DNA of 64,000 nt, from the NCBI GenBank assembly GCA_021613535.1, contig CP075492.1:19406001-19470000 (forward strand), in the 5' to 3' direction. Both the position numbers and the translations under genes were made by a program. Numbering within the stretch: the stretch's first letter is position 1; each line of letters opens with the position of its first letter. The notes beneath the pieces were generated by a model. The model had not been told where the DNA came from and ran no database searches. It saw only the letters and a list, made by a program, of their open reading frames with translations. Shown here one piece after another: positions 10,130-22,348 of the stretch. The DNA is from Adineta vaga (taxonomy: Eukaryota > Rotifera).

Positions 10130-11955
10130 TTATTCACCATTATTATCCGAATTCTCCCGTTCATTACTGCGACTTGGCCAATTTTTATCGTCCTTTTCTT
10201 CTCGTTCAGGTTTGCCACCTGGTCGACAATCATCATCGTCTTTGTCTCCAGGTCGTCCACCATCCGGACTAGATCAATAGAGAATAATGTTAAAATAGCA
10301 GAAAGAATAACGAAGATCGTTATCATACCGTGTACCGTTCCATTCTGGACGTGGAGGACGTGTTGGACGTTCACCATCAGGTCTATATCGATCGAAAATA
10401 ATGTGAAAATAATACGAAGAAATGTAAAAAAACACTTTTACCGTGTATCATTCCTTTCTGGACGTGGAGGACGTGTTGGACGTTCACCATCAGGTCTATA
10501 TCGATCGAAAATAATGTGAAAATAATACGAAGAAATGTAAAAAAACACTTTTACCGTGTATCATTCCTTTCTGGACGTGGAGGACGTGTTGGACGTTCAC
10601 CATCGGGTCTATATAAAATAAAAGTTAGAAGTATTGTATAACTTCTTTTTAGCAGTCATTTCTATAAGTCAGGTAAATTGTTTTTCTATACTTGATAGAT
10701 ATCTTCATTGCTTTATATCTATACACTCAAAATAACTAAAATCTTTATTGAAACTATATGTTAATAGACAATGAGATTGATCTTTTTTTATAACTAAAGT
10801 TAGACATCTTTACCGTGATCCATTTTTTTCTGGACGTGGTGGCCGAGGTCGTTTACCACCATTGTGTTCCCCTTCTTCGCTGCTATCTTCATCATTACGA
10901 TCTGGTCGAGGGCGTTTGCCACCATTGTGTCCATCTCGTCCACCTTTTCCAGGTCGATCACCAAACCATTGTGGGCGTTGTTGTGCACTACCACCACCAC
11001 CACCACCAACATGTACGTTCACATTCACGTTCACATCTATGTCAGAGAAAATCAATGTGATTCTATAATACTAAATTGCAGATCTAAAAGAGTTTAAACT
11101 CTTCTGAATTTATGAAAAGAATTAAGACAATAGATTCATCTTCTTTCAAACCGAATACAATAACATCTCTTCATCAAAACTAAACCACTTCTTCTACAGA
11201 TAATAATATTTGCCCAGTAGACTCAGAAAAAGCCATAACAGAAGCGCGTTTTCCACTATGAGACCGTTTCGTTTAACCAAACGTCTCTATTACTGGAAGA
11301 AGACGGAAGGTAGGTAACTAATAATCAACAATTATATACATTTATTCTGAGTATAGAGAATATAAAGTTCCATTCGGTTATCAATAACTACATAGTTAAT
11401 GTTGGAGTACTTATCTTCCTTACTCATGTAAACTTAATCTTTAGATCAGCGTCTAGACGTGAAAACGACTAGCACTTTCTCCAGAGGAGCCGCGACCATT
11501 ATTCGCCTTTGAATACACATAAAAGTTTATACTTTCATACTCTCTATATTCACAATAAATATATATAATTCCTGCTATTATTCATCTACCTACTCTCTTC
11601 ATTAGGGAATGCATATTTATTTTAAACAAAACTCTGTTAGAGTTGAAAGGATGCATAAATTCAATAGCTAATTTACCTTCGTTTTTTTTGCCATTCTCAT
11701 CAGCTCTTTGAAATTGGTGACCTTTGTCATTTTTTTCATGTGGTGGTGAAGGACGTTTCTTAGGACCTCCATATCCTTCATCAGATTCTGATTCTTCTTC
11801 GTGGCTATTTTCTTCACCGGGTTTTGTCCATGGTTTTCTATCTGAACAGTAACAAAAAGCCGCCAAACTACATGGATTTATATAAATCGACTATTACCTT
11901 GGCACTGTACGACCACGATAACACACAAGAGAACAATACATGTAAATTTAAACAT
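10130..11955 (-). CDS. Secreted low-complexity Pro/Arg/Gly protein, seven exons
   Basis: Exons 11955-11898, 11841-11677, 11036-10814, 10608-10555, 10495-10442, 10382-10329 and 10268-10130 join with GT-AG borders and consistent phases into exactly 249 codons including stop. Exon 1 encodes a signal peptide (MFKFTCIVLLCVIVVVQCQ). The mature chain is acidic, then DVNVNVNVHV plus a glycine run, then repeats of the type RPDGERPTRPPRPE rich in Pro and Arg, ending DNNGE. No known domain is recognised; an extracellular structural or intrinsically disordered role is inferred. Exons 4-6 are 54-nt, phase-symmetric tandem duplicates. A TA-rich box lies at 12001-12020, about 50 bp upstream. Confidence 0.75.
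10329..10608 (-). repeat. Tandem exon-plus-intron duplication, about 113 bp unit
   Basis: Three 54-nt exons (10608-10555, 10495-10442, 10382-10329) repeat almost perfectly. At least two copies carry a nearly identical intron, so the period is about 113 bp. Each exon is phase-symmetric, so copy number can change without breaking the frame. The last copy differs slightly near its donor. This is an internal minisatellite acting as a protein-repeat expander. Confidence 0.85.
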
Positions 11956-12553
11956 GTTTTTCAAAATGATTGTAACTGCTCAAAATGAAATCCATTATCG
12001 ATGTATATATATATATACCACTTGTTGAAAAGAAAAGGACATTTTAGTGTGTTTTTTCAACAAAGAAATTTAATACGAATGTCCTTTTAGCTGAAACCTT
12101 TACAAAGTCATAATATCGATGTGTGAACGAACGTAATATTATATCAACTGATTTGATAGCTAATATTATTTTAAGACACATTCAAATATTTTCGTACGTC
12201 ATTATAAATTATGCGAATATTTTAATATTTACTAACAAAATAAAATAGAAGAAAAAGAAGTTTGACAGTCAATAAATATGATACATTTGAAAAATAAACT
12301 CGAAATTTATACTTAGTCTATAATATGAAATAACATCCAAATCCTGCAGAAGGTCGTAGGTACGAAATCATCTAGGTCCATGTGCAAAATTCAATTAACT
12401 TTGATGATGCTTAATTAGAATACTATTAATCTCGCTAATATTCAATATGTACCAACAGATATGCTCAAATTTAACACCATTTATAAACTTACAATTACGA
12501 TGCAAATAAAATCATGATGTATGACTGTACATTAGTGCGACTTTATATCGATA

Positions 12554-12593
12554 GTGTGGGTTACTAACAGATCTGCACACCCACACCCTCAAG
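12554..12593. repeat. Telomere-like palindrome
   Basis: GTGTGGG on the left and CACACCCACACCCTCAAG on the right are separated by 15 bp. The right end carries the recurrent CTCAAG terminus. Confidence 0.7.
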
Positions 12594-12867
12594 TAGTTTA
12601 TTGAAGCGGAAGCATATGAAAATGTTCTGTTTATAATCGAACTAATATTTAACAGATCCATTGATATATCTCAATTTTCTGATTATCCTATGACGAAGAA
12701 GAAGAACTTATCAAACCAGGCGCACCTTTTGTTATCGAAAGCATTGAATATGATTCTGAATGCGGCAAACATCTCATTTATCTGAGTATTATATAACATT
12801 AAATGTTAGCAAAATTCGTAAAATATCATATTATAATCTCTAAAGTCTTTCTTATATCAATAAACCA

Positions 12868-12923
12868 TCTTGAGGGTGTGAATACTTATAAGGACTAAGA
12901 AGAAATACACTCACATACATCCA
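12868..12923. repeat. Telomere-like palindrome, degenerate right arm
   Basis: The left arm ATCTTGAGGGTGTGAATAC is the recurrent terminus; the right arm ACACTCACATACATCC is eroded. Confidence 0.5.
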
Positions 12924-13312
12924 TCTTAAATGCATCGAAAAAAGGAAGAGGAAGTTGTAGCTTTCCATCTGTTCTTTTATGTACGTCTATATTTTTTCTC
13001 ACATCTGCAAGAAATTGCCACATCAACATCAAGTGATAATAATAAACTGAATTCAGTTATTTCGCTCTAATCAAAGATTTATTACTGATATATATTTACG
13101 AAAGAAATCTAATCATGTATCAAATTTTATTCTTATCTTTAAATTTGATATAATGACATTGAATACGAAATTATTTTCTATCACTCTTATTAACATTCGG
13201 AAATCAAATAAATTTTATTATAATAGACAACGATTGTCTATTTCTTAAGTTCTGTCATAATGTTTATATAGTGTTATGTTAAGCAGAAAATATAAAAACA
13301 TTTCTTTTTATA

Positions 13313-13344
13313 GGGTGTGGGTGTCCGTCTAGAACACACACCCA
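13313..13344. repeat. Telomere-like palindrome
   Basis: GGGTGTGGGTGT and ACACACACCC lie 9 bp apart, one of the tightest loops in the window. It is about 190 bp upstream of a TPR relic. Confidence 0.7.
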
Positions 13345-13534
13345 AATTTATGGTTAAAATATCACTTCGGAAGTATAGTGATGTGTAAAAGCTCGATAAT
13401 GATTATGTAAGCTAAGTATGTCGGGATGATTTTTAAATTTTAGAACACATTTAGTCGAGGATTCTCAGTTTTGAATCTCTTTTTGTTTAATTTTTAAATG
13501 TACTTTGGAAAATTCTAAAATTTGTAGTGAAAAG

Positions 13535-14020
13535 ATGTCTAAGAGCGACGACAGAAGTCTTGCTATTGTGTATTGTCGACAGGGAAAATTCGACGAAGCG
13601 TTGGGAATGTATGATAAAATCTCTGGATATCAAGCTAAGCTGAAATTTATTCTTCAAATACAACTTGAATCTCTTTCATTCGATCATCCTGATTTTGTTA
13701 GTACGTACAATATATTAGGTATTGTACATTATAGACATAAGAAATAAGTATATAGATACGTTAAGTTGGTTTCTGAAAGCTTTAAAATGTCAGCGGATAA
13801 TATTTCGTCAGAATCATTTGAATATTGCAATATCTTACAATAATTTAGCGCTAATATACGCATATGCACATGATTTCGATAAAGCTATTGCTATAGTTTA
13901 GAAACAAACTTTGGAAATACGTCATAAACTATTACCATAGTAGATCATCCTCTTATTCAGAAGACTTGCGGTAATTTTGTTGCCATCTTTTGTGATCAGA
14001 GAAACTACTACTAAGCAAGG
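13535..14020 (+). pseudogene. TPR-repeat relic
   Basis: An ATG at 13535 opens a 70-codon frame with TPR character (YCRQGKFDEALGMYDKI, then STYNILGIVHYRHKK) and stops at 13747. Further TPR sequence follows in other frames to about 14020 (ISYNNLALIYAYAHDFDKA, TLEIRHKLLP), with a stop and shifts. The spacing matches the 42-residue kinesin-light-chain-like TPR units of the ADP-ribosyltransferase gene at 35.0-37.4 kb. This is probably a decayed copy of that family without its catalytic part. Confidence 0.65.
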
Positions 14021-14064
14021 ATCGAAACGCGTCGTATGATGCTTTGAATCTATTTGATGAAATC

Positions 14065-14320
14065 TCACCCAAACCCATACCCAATTATATCTAAACCAAG
14101 TTTTTCTATTTCTTCTTTAATCAAAAATATTTCATAATCTCGATATCTAAATATTGTTATACAGGTTAATTTATGTAAATTTTTGATTAAATATAATATA
14201 TCTGATTGATTTAAAGAACATTCAAGTTGTTCAAGATTGCTAAATACTTCACAGAATCGTTCTAATTGATCTGAATTATTTTTTGTATTGATAAATACAA
14301 AAAATAGTTTAAATTGTCAG
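14065..14320 (-). pseudogene. C-terminal fragment of an F-box/LRR-type protein
   Basis: The minus strand reads as about 80 codons of leucine/asparagine-rich repeat (QLERFCEVFSNLEQLECSLN, then a run ending in EEIEKLGLDIIGYGFG). This is the style of the C-terminus of the F-box-like family. The last residues and the stop codon are supplied by the telomere-like tract at 14066-14082. No N-terminal part or start exists. A truncated gene end that abuts telomere-like sequence. Confidence 0.55.
14066..14082. repeat. Single telomere-like C-rich arm
   Basis: CACCCAAACCCATACCC, without a partner arm. It forms the terminus of the LRR fragment on the minus strand. Confidence 0.5.
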
Positions 14321-14447
14321 TAAAACTAATTTTTTTATTAAATATTTGAAAAAAAATCTTTAAATAATCAAATAAATTTTTCTCTGAGTCCGAAAAAAGG
14401 TCAATATATAATTTTACGATAAAAAAACCGCCCAGTCTCGAATGTTA

Positions 14448-17400
14448 TCAAGGTGCTGTATAAGTAATTTTTAGATATGGTAAAGCTTGTCCATATCGAT
14501 AGACAATATATTCATGATATTGAAAACCAGCCCCCTGACCATGAACTGAATGATGATTTTGTGGTGCTGCACTTAGAGAATTATTTGTTTGTACTTGCAC
14601 AGATTCAATACCTAATACAACTTTATTATAAAAAATAACACGACGATTTGTAGTTGGATCGGGTGGTGCATAATTATTCGATTTTCGAGGATCATCAGCA
14701 AAATAGGCACCACGTCCTAAATAAAAAACAACGAAAAGTTTGTTTTTTTTTTCTCAGAAGAATTTTTTAACCTAACCCCAAGCTCCAGTAGGCGAAAAAT
14801 ATCGATCATCAAAACCACGATCAATAATTCCTTGAATAGCTTCACCACTTGTTCCATGAAATAATTCACGTTCTTTTGGATCATTTCCTGGACATTCTTT
14901 TGCGATTGTTCGTTTCATATATTCATATAATGCCTCAATATTAGGATTTTTTATTTGTTCAATTGTAATTACTTTCATTCCTGGAATTTTTTTCATTTCT
15001 GTAACAAGATTTTGATACAATAAAGTGGATAATGGATAAGGAACGAGTAATGCATTACAAGTTGATGGTGGATTTGGAATAAATGAAAATGGTGTACCAA
15101 TTTGTGTCCATCCTCTTGCTTTCATTCTATCAATTCGTTCTGCAACTGTTCCTGATGTATTTGGACCATTTTCACCATCAATTGGACGTAAAACTTGAAA
15201 ATTTTTATTTCGAATATTTTCAACGATTGTTTCTAATTCAATTGGATATGTTCCACCTGTTATATCAACACGCATACCTAAATCTTTTGTATATTCACGT
15301 TCTAATGATAAATTACTAACATCAAAATCAATTCGATCATGTGTTAAGGCAATATGTGGTTCAATTAAATCCATTGTAAACGGTCCGGTCTTCGTTTTTT
15401 CATCAACAATAACAACATACCGCCAATCTTGACGAACTGATCTTGCATGAATTTCATAACTATATAATGTATCAAGAAAAGCTTCAATATCAAAGATTTT
15501 CGATTGAGGTAAATGACAATCGAGATCGGCGGGAACAAGTTCTACGGGTAATCTTGGAACTTGACTTGTTGTCGTGGATGATGATATCCATTGATCTGGA
15601 GGTAAATTTGGTGGTCGTGATCGGTGATTTCCAACAACCCAATCTCGAACAAAACCACCTTCTAATCGACAATGATATTGACATACAGCAATCCAAGCAA
15701 CAACTTCCATACGTGTTTCACGTGTTGCATCAGGACCTTTTAAACTTCTCCATCGATCGACTGATGTTCGTTCAGGATCAGTTATATTACCAATTTTCGC
15801 TTCCATATCACGAAATTTATCACGTATTTGTGGTTTTAATACACGAGGTGAAACACCTGAATTTGGATCTCGAATAACTGCACACAGACGAAGCCAAAAT
15901 AAAAATGATCGAAATTCTTTTTCTACAGCTTGATTTTGTGAATCAAGACCTTCAACATTGACTTCAATTGTTCCATTATTTTTATGCATTTTTGTTCGTA
16001 CTTTTACTTGACATTCGGATTCCCATCGCCATCTTAATGGACCAAACAGATCTCCTGGCATACTTGTTACACTCTTCAAATTTCTTGCTAAAGTATCATT
16101 CGCTTGATCAGATGATAAAGTAAAACTATATGATGTTATTAATTGTTGTCGAATATAAAGTTCAGCATTGAGAATATGACCAGATGGTCCATGAAAAACT
16201 AATTTACCATTATTTATATGTATTTGTATATAAGGAAATTGTTGAATTGCTTGTTGTAATATATTATTATTTTTTAATTTTTGTTCTTCATTTTGATTTA
16301 ATTTTAATTCTCGACTAAATGTATATTCTAACCATGAAGATTCAATTTGTCCAACAAATGATAAAATTGCTGATGAACGTATTGCTGTTAAATATCGAAC
16401 ATCTCGTGCTAAAACTAATGAAGCTGGTAATGCACCTTTATTTCCTGTTCTCAATGTTGATGTACGATCAATAACTGCAATTGAACATGGTTCATCTAAT
16501 GAATCTTGTTGTTGATGAATATTGTATTTAACATATTGTTGAGTTTTACCTTGAAGTAATTTTTGTGATGCATAAACTTTATCAGAAAAACCTTTTAATA
16601 AAGCTTTGACGATATTTTCCCAATTTCCCGATTGAATTTGAGCAAGTTCACGATATTCATCGGATAAAGTAAATGCTTTTTCTAAACTTTTATATCGTCG
16701 TAATGCTGCTTTAATAACATGTGCAATAGGAGTTAAACGTTTACTAGCACAAAATCGATCAGGATTAAATTCTTTTGGTGTAACTGCATCACGAACTGAT
16801 AAGACAGTATTCATTACTTGTAAAAGTGTCATAAAATCACCTTCGGAACGTTTATATTCAGCTGGAATTGATTTTAATATAGATGAAGTATTTAGAACCG
16901 ATAATATTGATGATAAAATAATTAAATCACGACCACAACGATATCGTGTTAATGCAGCATGAACAGCTTTTGACATTGATAAAGATGTAAAATCAGGTAA
17001 TTCTGCAATTGATTTACCTAATGAAGTAAAATATTCATTTGGTGAAGGACCAATAAATTCTAGTCGTTGTAATTGTTTAATTGCATCATCAATAAATTCT
17101 CGTTTTGGTTTATCAGGTAAATATTGAATAAAATCACGTAAGTTTGTTCTTAAACGAGATTTTCGTAAAGAAAATTCAATATTAACTAAATCTGATTGAC
17201 ATATTTGTGGTATTGGATATTCTCGTTGTTCACCTGGTAAATAATCATACAATGCATAATATTCTCCTGGTTGTGTTCGACCGAGTCGACCTAATCGTTG
17301 TTTTGTTGTTGATTTTGCTGATTTAATTTCTTCTAATTGTGTTCGTTCTAAAGCTAAACTATATACAGACATATTAATTAAACCTGTATCAATAACATAT

Positions 17401-20400
17401 TTTAAACATGGAAATGTTAACGATGTTTCAGCAACAGTTGTTGAAAAGAAAACACTTCCTTCTTCGATGAATTTTTGTTGTTCAATTGCTGATTGAGATT
17501 GAATAAGTGGATAAGCAATAATAGCACCTTTAGTAAGTTTTTTTAATAATTGACAATTTTCATGTGTATCTTGTGTTGAACTAACAAAACAAAGAATTTG
17601 ATCATAACGATTTCGTTCACTGTAAAGTTTTTGAACGAGATCAAGAAGATTTTCATTCGGTGTTCGATGAATTTTTACAGGATATAATGTTGATAATGAA
17701 GTTAAATTAAATTCTTTTAAAGAACAACCAGGAATATTTCGAAATAATGTTGGAACTGATTGATCTAATGTTGCAGATGATATAATTAATTTCATTTTTG
17801 TATGTAAAGATGGATTTAATTTTAATAAACGAGCAAATAAAGCCAAACATAAATCAATATTAATTGAACGTTCATGAACTTCATCAATAAAAAATACGAC
17901 CGATTTGTTGACATTTGTACTTTCAGTTATGAAATTTACATCATTTAATAAACGTTCTTTTAATAAACCATCAGTTAAATAAAGAATTTTCGCTTTAACA
18001 TTCTTTTCAGCACCACTTACTGCCCATCCACTTATATCATCATTTACCATAGAATTAACACGTTGTGAAATTAAATTACATGGTAAACGTCGTGGTTGAG
18101 TAACAATTACTTTATCATAACCATCGGCAATTAATAATGCCGTAAGAAGAGTAGATTTACCAGAACCAGTTGCCGTTGAAATGGTAACAATCGTATTTGT
18201 TTGAATATGATTTAAAAGATCAATTGATGAATTAAATAAAGGTAATTGTAAAAGAAAACAATGATAAAAGATCATTAATCTTTGTAATAATGATACAATC
18301 ATATAAAAATGTTTTAATTCATAACCTTTATATTTTTTATCTATTTTAAGAATATTTTTAAGTTTATTAATATGTTTATTAAGAATTGAAATTGATTCTT
18401 TATTTGGTATTGTTTTTGTTGATTTTTCTTGTAATATAATATGTTCATGAATAAATTCTTCAAATGCTTTTATTTTTATTTCTTCAATATCATTTGTAAA
18501 TGTTTCATTTTTTAAATAATCATTTGTTAAATCATTAATATCTTTTTCAAAATCTCGTTTTGGATTTTCAATTGAAATATCTAAGAAATTTTTTAATTCA
18601 TCATGAATATATTTAGAAAATTTCTTTATATCATCATTATAATATTCATTAACTAATTTAACTAATGAATTATAATAAGATTTCCAATAAATCATCTTTT
18701 TTGAATGTATTTGTTGAATTAATCTTAAGAATTTTTGAATTTTTTCATTGATTTTTCTATTATAATATTTTTCTATGGAATTTATTTGTTGAATCAGATT
18801 TTCAATTCTTTGAAAAATCTTTTTTAATGTTTCATGATGAATTTGAAAACCTCGAAGAATAATTTGATTTTCATATTGATCATCTAATTCCATTAATGGT
18901 ACATTATCTTGAAAATAATTTTTTAAAGGAAAATCAATTTTTCTCAATGTATTAAAGATTAATTTAAATTTTGAAAGTATTGATAAATTTGATTTCGGTA
19001 AAGTATATGTTCGTGTTAAAATATTTTGTGATGTTTGTTTAATTAAATTTTCATGTGCATTTTTTGTTTTAATTTCAGTTTGTAAACGATCAATTTCTAT
19101 CATTGTTGATTGTAAAATTTCATTATTATGTTCATTTAAATTTTCTAATTGTTCAGCAAGTTGACTTTCTAAACAATTGATTTTCTCTTGTAATTGTTTA
19201 TTTTCAAATTCTAAAATAAATTTTGCTTTTTCTTCTGTATTATTATCTATTGTATGTATTTGTTTCACTTTGATTTGTTCCGGTGGATCATTTAGTTGAT
19301 CAATAGATTCAATTGTACTTGATATTGAGATATCAATATCCATTGCTTGTGAATCATCATGTAATAAATCATCTAAACTCCAAGTACCCATATTTTGATT
19401 TGAAATATTTGTATTATCATCATCATCATCATCAATTGTTTCATTTTCATCTGGAATTTCTAATTCTATTATATCATTTTCATTCTTTGTTTTAATTGAT
19501 TGTTCTAATCGTTTTGTTGTTAAAGGTATTGGATTTGAATTTTGAATCATTTTAAAATTATCTAAAACTTTAATTGTATCTTGATCATTTGATGTATTTG
19601 AAATTAATTTTGGTATCCAACGAAGAAAACCAATGATTGTTTTATCATTATTACTAAATTGAAATTCATAAAGATTACATTTAATAATTCGATTTTCATG
19701 ATAATTTGTATGAAAATTACAATTTAAATCAAGATAACGTCTTCGATAATTCATTGCTTCATCTAATAAAGTATTTCGTTTTGAATCACATGTAAACCAA
19801 CAATTTAATTTGATTTCAAATTTACTATCATAAACAGTTGGAAATGTTTTTGAATCTAATGATGGTGTATCATTTGTTTTCAATTCATATTTAATAAACA
19901 TCAATTGCCAAACACAATGAATATCAAAATAGCTACACTTGAACCTCGACATCGTATCCATGCTAAACTATCTTGATTAGATGGATTTGGTTCTTGATTT
20001 TTTCCACCACGTAAAAATGTCAATAGATTAACATTATATGTACCTCTATTAGAACTTAAATAAGTTGTTGGATTAAATAATTGATTATTCTTTTCTACAA
20101 CAAAAACAGAAGATAAAATATGATGTTCACTGATTGTAAATTCATCCCATTGTAATCCTTCTACTGGTTTATATTCCCAAATACAATTTGTTGGTTTTCG
20201 ATCATAACAATTTAAAACAGGTTCATTTGGTAAAGACATATTCGGGAGATTTGTATATGAAGTGACGAGAAAATCATTAAAGAAATTTTGAATTGCTCCA
20301 TGGAATCTACCATTTTGAATTGGAGTTTCACCTAATTGATTTCTTGAAAAATAATTTGCTCCTTTACTAATTAAATATTTAACAATATCTAAATTATTAT

Positions 20401-21112
20401 TAAAACAAGCAGCATGTAATGCTGTTGAAGCAAATTTTGGATCAGGATTATAAGTAAGATCTGTTCGATTGTTATCATCACTGATCAAAGTAAATGCCAT
20501 TTCACATTCATTTTGAGCATTTACAGAACAACTAAGTGTTTCAATTAAATGTTTTACTAATGGAAGATTATTACTTTTTGAAGCTGAATATAAGAATGTT
20601 GTACCCCAAAAACCTGGTTTATCTTTATATAATGGAAAACGTTTAAGAAAAGTTTCTACTGTTTTTAAATCTCCTTTCAATGCAGCTGGATAAGCACGTG
20701 CAGCTGATAATAAACCATTTAAATCATGTTTAAATGAATACAGAATATTGAGAGTAAGTCCTTCTGTAAATACTTTTTGATTAGAATCAAAATGATATTG
20801 ATATAAATGTTTTTCAATATAACTTGAACATAATTCTGATAATTGTGGTAAAGAATCTCTTAGAATATTTTGAATATCATTTGTTAATGTATTTAATAAT
20901 TCAGCTTCTTCGTTGTCGATCGTAAATGTATTTACATTATTATTTTGAATTGAATTCTCATGTAATGGATAATTCGTAATATTGTCCGTTGTTGTTGTTG
21001 TTGTTGGACGTATTTGTGGCGGTTCTTTTTTTTGTTGTTTTAAAACTTCATCGATTTTTTGAATGATTGAACTTAAACATTGATTTAATCTTGTTTCATC
21101 AACAGATTCCAT
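14448..21112 (-). CDS. Ankyrin / DEAH helicase / nucleotidyltransferase-like / PARP fusion (one frameshift)
   Basis: An ATG at 21112 opens an N-terminal part with ankyrin repeats (residues about 145-290). The frame passes into a 1729-codon frame that overlaps it at 19901-19961. Exactly one missing base joins them; with it and the 60-nt intron at 14717-14776 the protein is 2201 residues. Then come a coiled coil (near 19200-19080) and a DExH helicase: Walker A GSGKST near 18160, DEVHERS near 17880, SAT, and QRLGRLGR near 17290. GGFVRDWVVG near 15640 followed by PADLDCHL near 15520 matches the pol-beta/CCA-adding nucleotidyltransferase pattern. The last part is a PARP-type domain: HGT near 14850, GAYFAD near 14705, HEYIVY near 14510 (H-Y-E triad). 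It probably acts on nucleic acid; a defence or RNA role is inference. The frameshift could be decay, a sequence error or an unusual intron. Confidence 0.75.
14717..14776 (-). other. 60-nt intron splitting the PARP domain
   Basis: The donor GTTAGG follows TGG G; the acceptor TTTTATTTAG precedes GACGTGG. Joining restores WGRGAYFAD, the tyrosine motif of the PARP fold, and the last exon runs to the TGA at 14448. Confidence 0.8.
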
Positions 21113-21562
21113 TCGTGTAATTCAAATATAATCTTTAGAAAAAAAGACCGGTTGAATATTCAGTGGGTAAAAAGAAATCTGTAACCAGAAAAATAATGTC
21201 ATAAAGCTGTTTCATTTGCTTTCTATTTATTCAAAGGTTATCTTTGGTTTTATGTAAAAATTCCAACTTTTTTTTTCTTCTTTGAAGATATATTCGGTGA
21301 AAGGTAAAAAGAAAGGAAAGTTTTTTATATTTTGATGTTTTTTTCATAATGACGAACAGCTATTGTATATGGAGAGGTAAATAAATGGTATTTATACGAT
21401 TAGAAATGTAAATTTTTTATTGAGAAATATCAACGATTCTTCATAAGCTATAGACATAGCTTATTTTGATACAATATTAATGCTGATAGATATTGTAATG
21501 GATAGAGTTCGCTATGATTTTTAATCAATTATAGTAAATCGATGAATATAGAATATATTTCA

Positions 21563-21588
21563 TCCTCACACACTCACACCCACCCTAA
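21563..21588. repeat. Telomere-like C-rich tract
   Basis: TCCTCACACACTCACACCCACCC with no clear partner of its own; the G-rich arm 120 bp to the right may be a distant partner. Confidence 0.5.
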
Positions 21589-21708
21589 TGAAAAAAAAAC
21601 AATAATAAAAGAATATTTCAGTTATTTCTTTGGCTAGAAGTTGGTGATAAGCAAAAGATTTCACCTTTTTATTTGACTTAACAGTTATAAGTTTGGTATA
21701 TACAAGAC

Positions 21709-21778
21709 GGGGTGGGTGAGGATGTGGGTGTGAGGATAAGTGTGGATCTGAATATAACACAGACATCCACACCCTGCA
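21709..21778. repeat. Telomere-like palindrome, long arm
   Basis: A G-rich arm of about 27 bp (GGGGTGGGTGAGGATGTGGG and onward) faces ACATCCACACCCTGCAC across about 25 bp. Confidence 0.6.
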
Positions 21779-21849
21779 CCTGTCCATCATTCATGAAAAA
21801 CTATATTTGAAAGCACACCATTGGTATGTCCATTAGATTAAAATATTGC

Positions 21850-21942
21850 AAACCTTCATCTGAGACAAAAAATGTAGAAATTGGTACGAAAAGAAAAAGA
21901 GGCAGACCATTGAAAGCAAAAAAAGCTTTAATGATTCAATGA
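21850..21942 (+). pseudogene. C-terminal fragment with AT-hook motif
   Basis: Thirty codons ending at TGA read KPSSETKNVEIGTKRKRGRP and continue LKAKKALMIQ. KRKRGRP is a canonical AT-hook (DNA minor-groove binding) core. No start or upstream exon is visible, so it is the tail of a lost gene, possibly a transposase or chromatin protein. Confidence 0.4.
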
Positions 21943-22077
21943 TCAGTTATATATATTCCATTTTTTTCTTTTTTTTCTTGCTTAAATATGAAATTAATAT
22001 TGTCATGTAATAAACTATTTATTGTTCGAAGGTTACTGCTAAACCATGTTTTAATTATTGCTCATTCCAATATTTTC

Positions 22078-22140
22078 ATCTTGAGGGTGTGGGCGTGTAT
22101 ATTTCTGCTATCGAATAACCCGCACCCACACCCTCAAGAT
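22078..22140. repeat. Telomere-like palindrome, best-preserved copy
   Basis: ATCTTGAGGGTGTGGGCG on the left and CGCACCCACACCCTCAAGAT on the right are reverse complements apart from a 2-bp gap. The 25-bp centre is unique. The shared outer terminus ATCTTGAGGG recurs at 12868, 23580 and 23999. Confidence 0.85.
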
Positions 22141-22348
22141 ATTTTTTCGTAAATAACAACTTTTGTATCAATTAGAAATTCACATGTCATAAGTGACATT
22201 TCATCTAAATGTGTATGTCGAATTAGATGGAAAAACTTATGAACGTCCACCATTCGAGGCTAAAATATGAAATTCATATGGTTGAGTATAAACTAAGAGA
22301 TATTTCATTAAAATTTAAAAAAAATACGAAGTATTAAATCACAATCAG

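Larger units (their letters stand above)
12000..13534. other. Intergenic, three telomere-like palindromes
   Basis: Very A/T-rich, with a TA dinucleotide run at 12001-12020 that could serve the minus-strand gene. It contains the palindromes at 12554, 12868 and 13313 and no open frame I would defend. Confidence 0.6.

Noticed and set aside
15083-15877. Plus-strand frames opposite the PARP/nucleotidyltransferase region
   Set aside because: Shadows of the minus-strand fusion gene, with no motif of their own.
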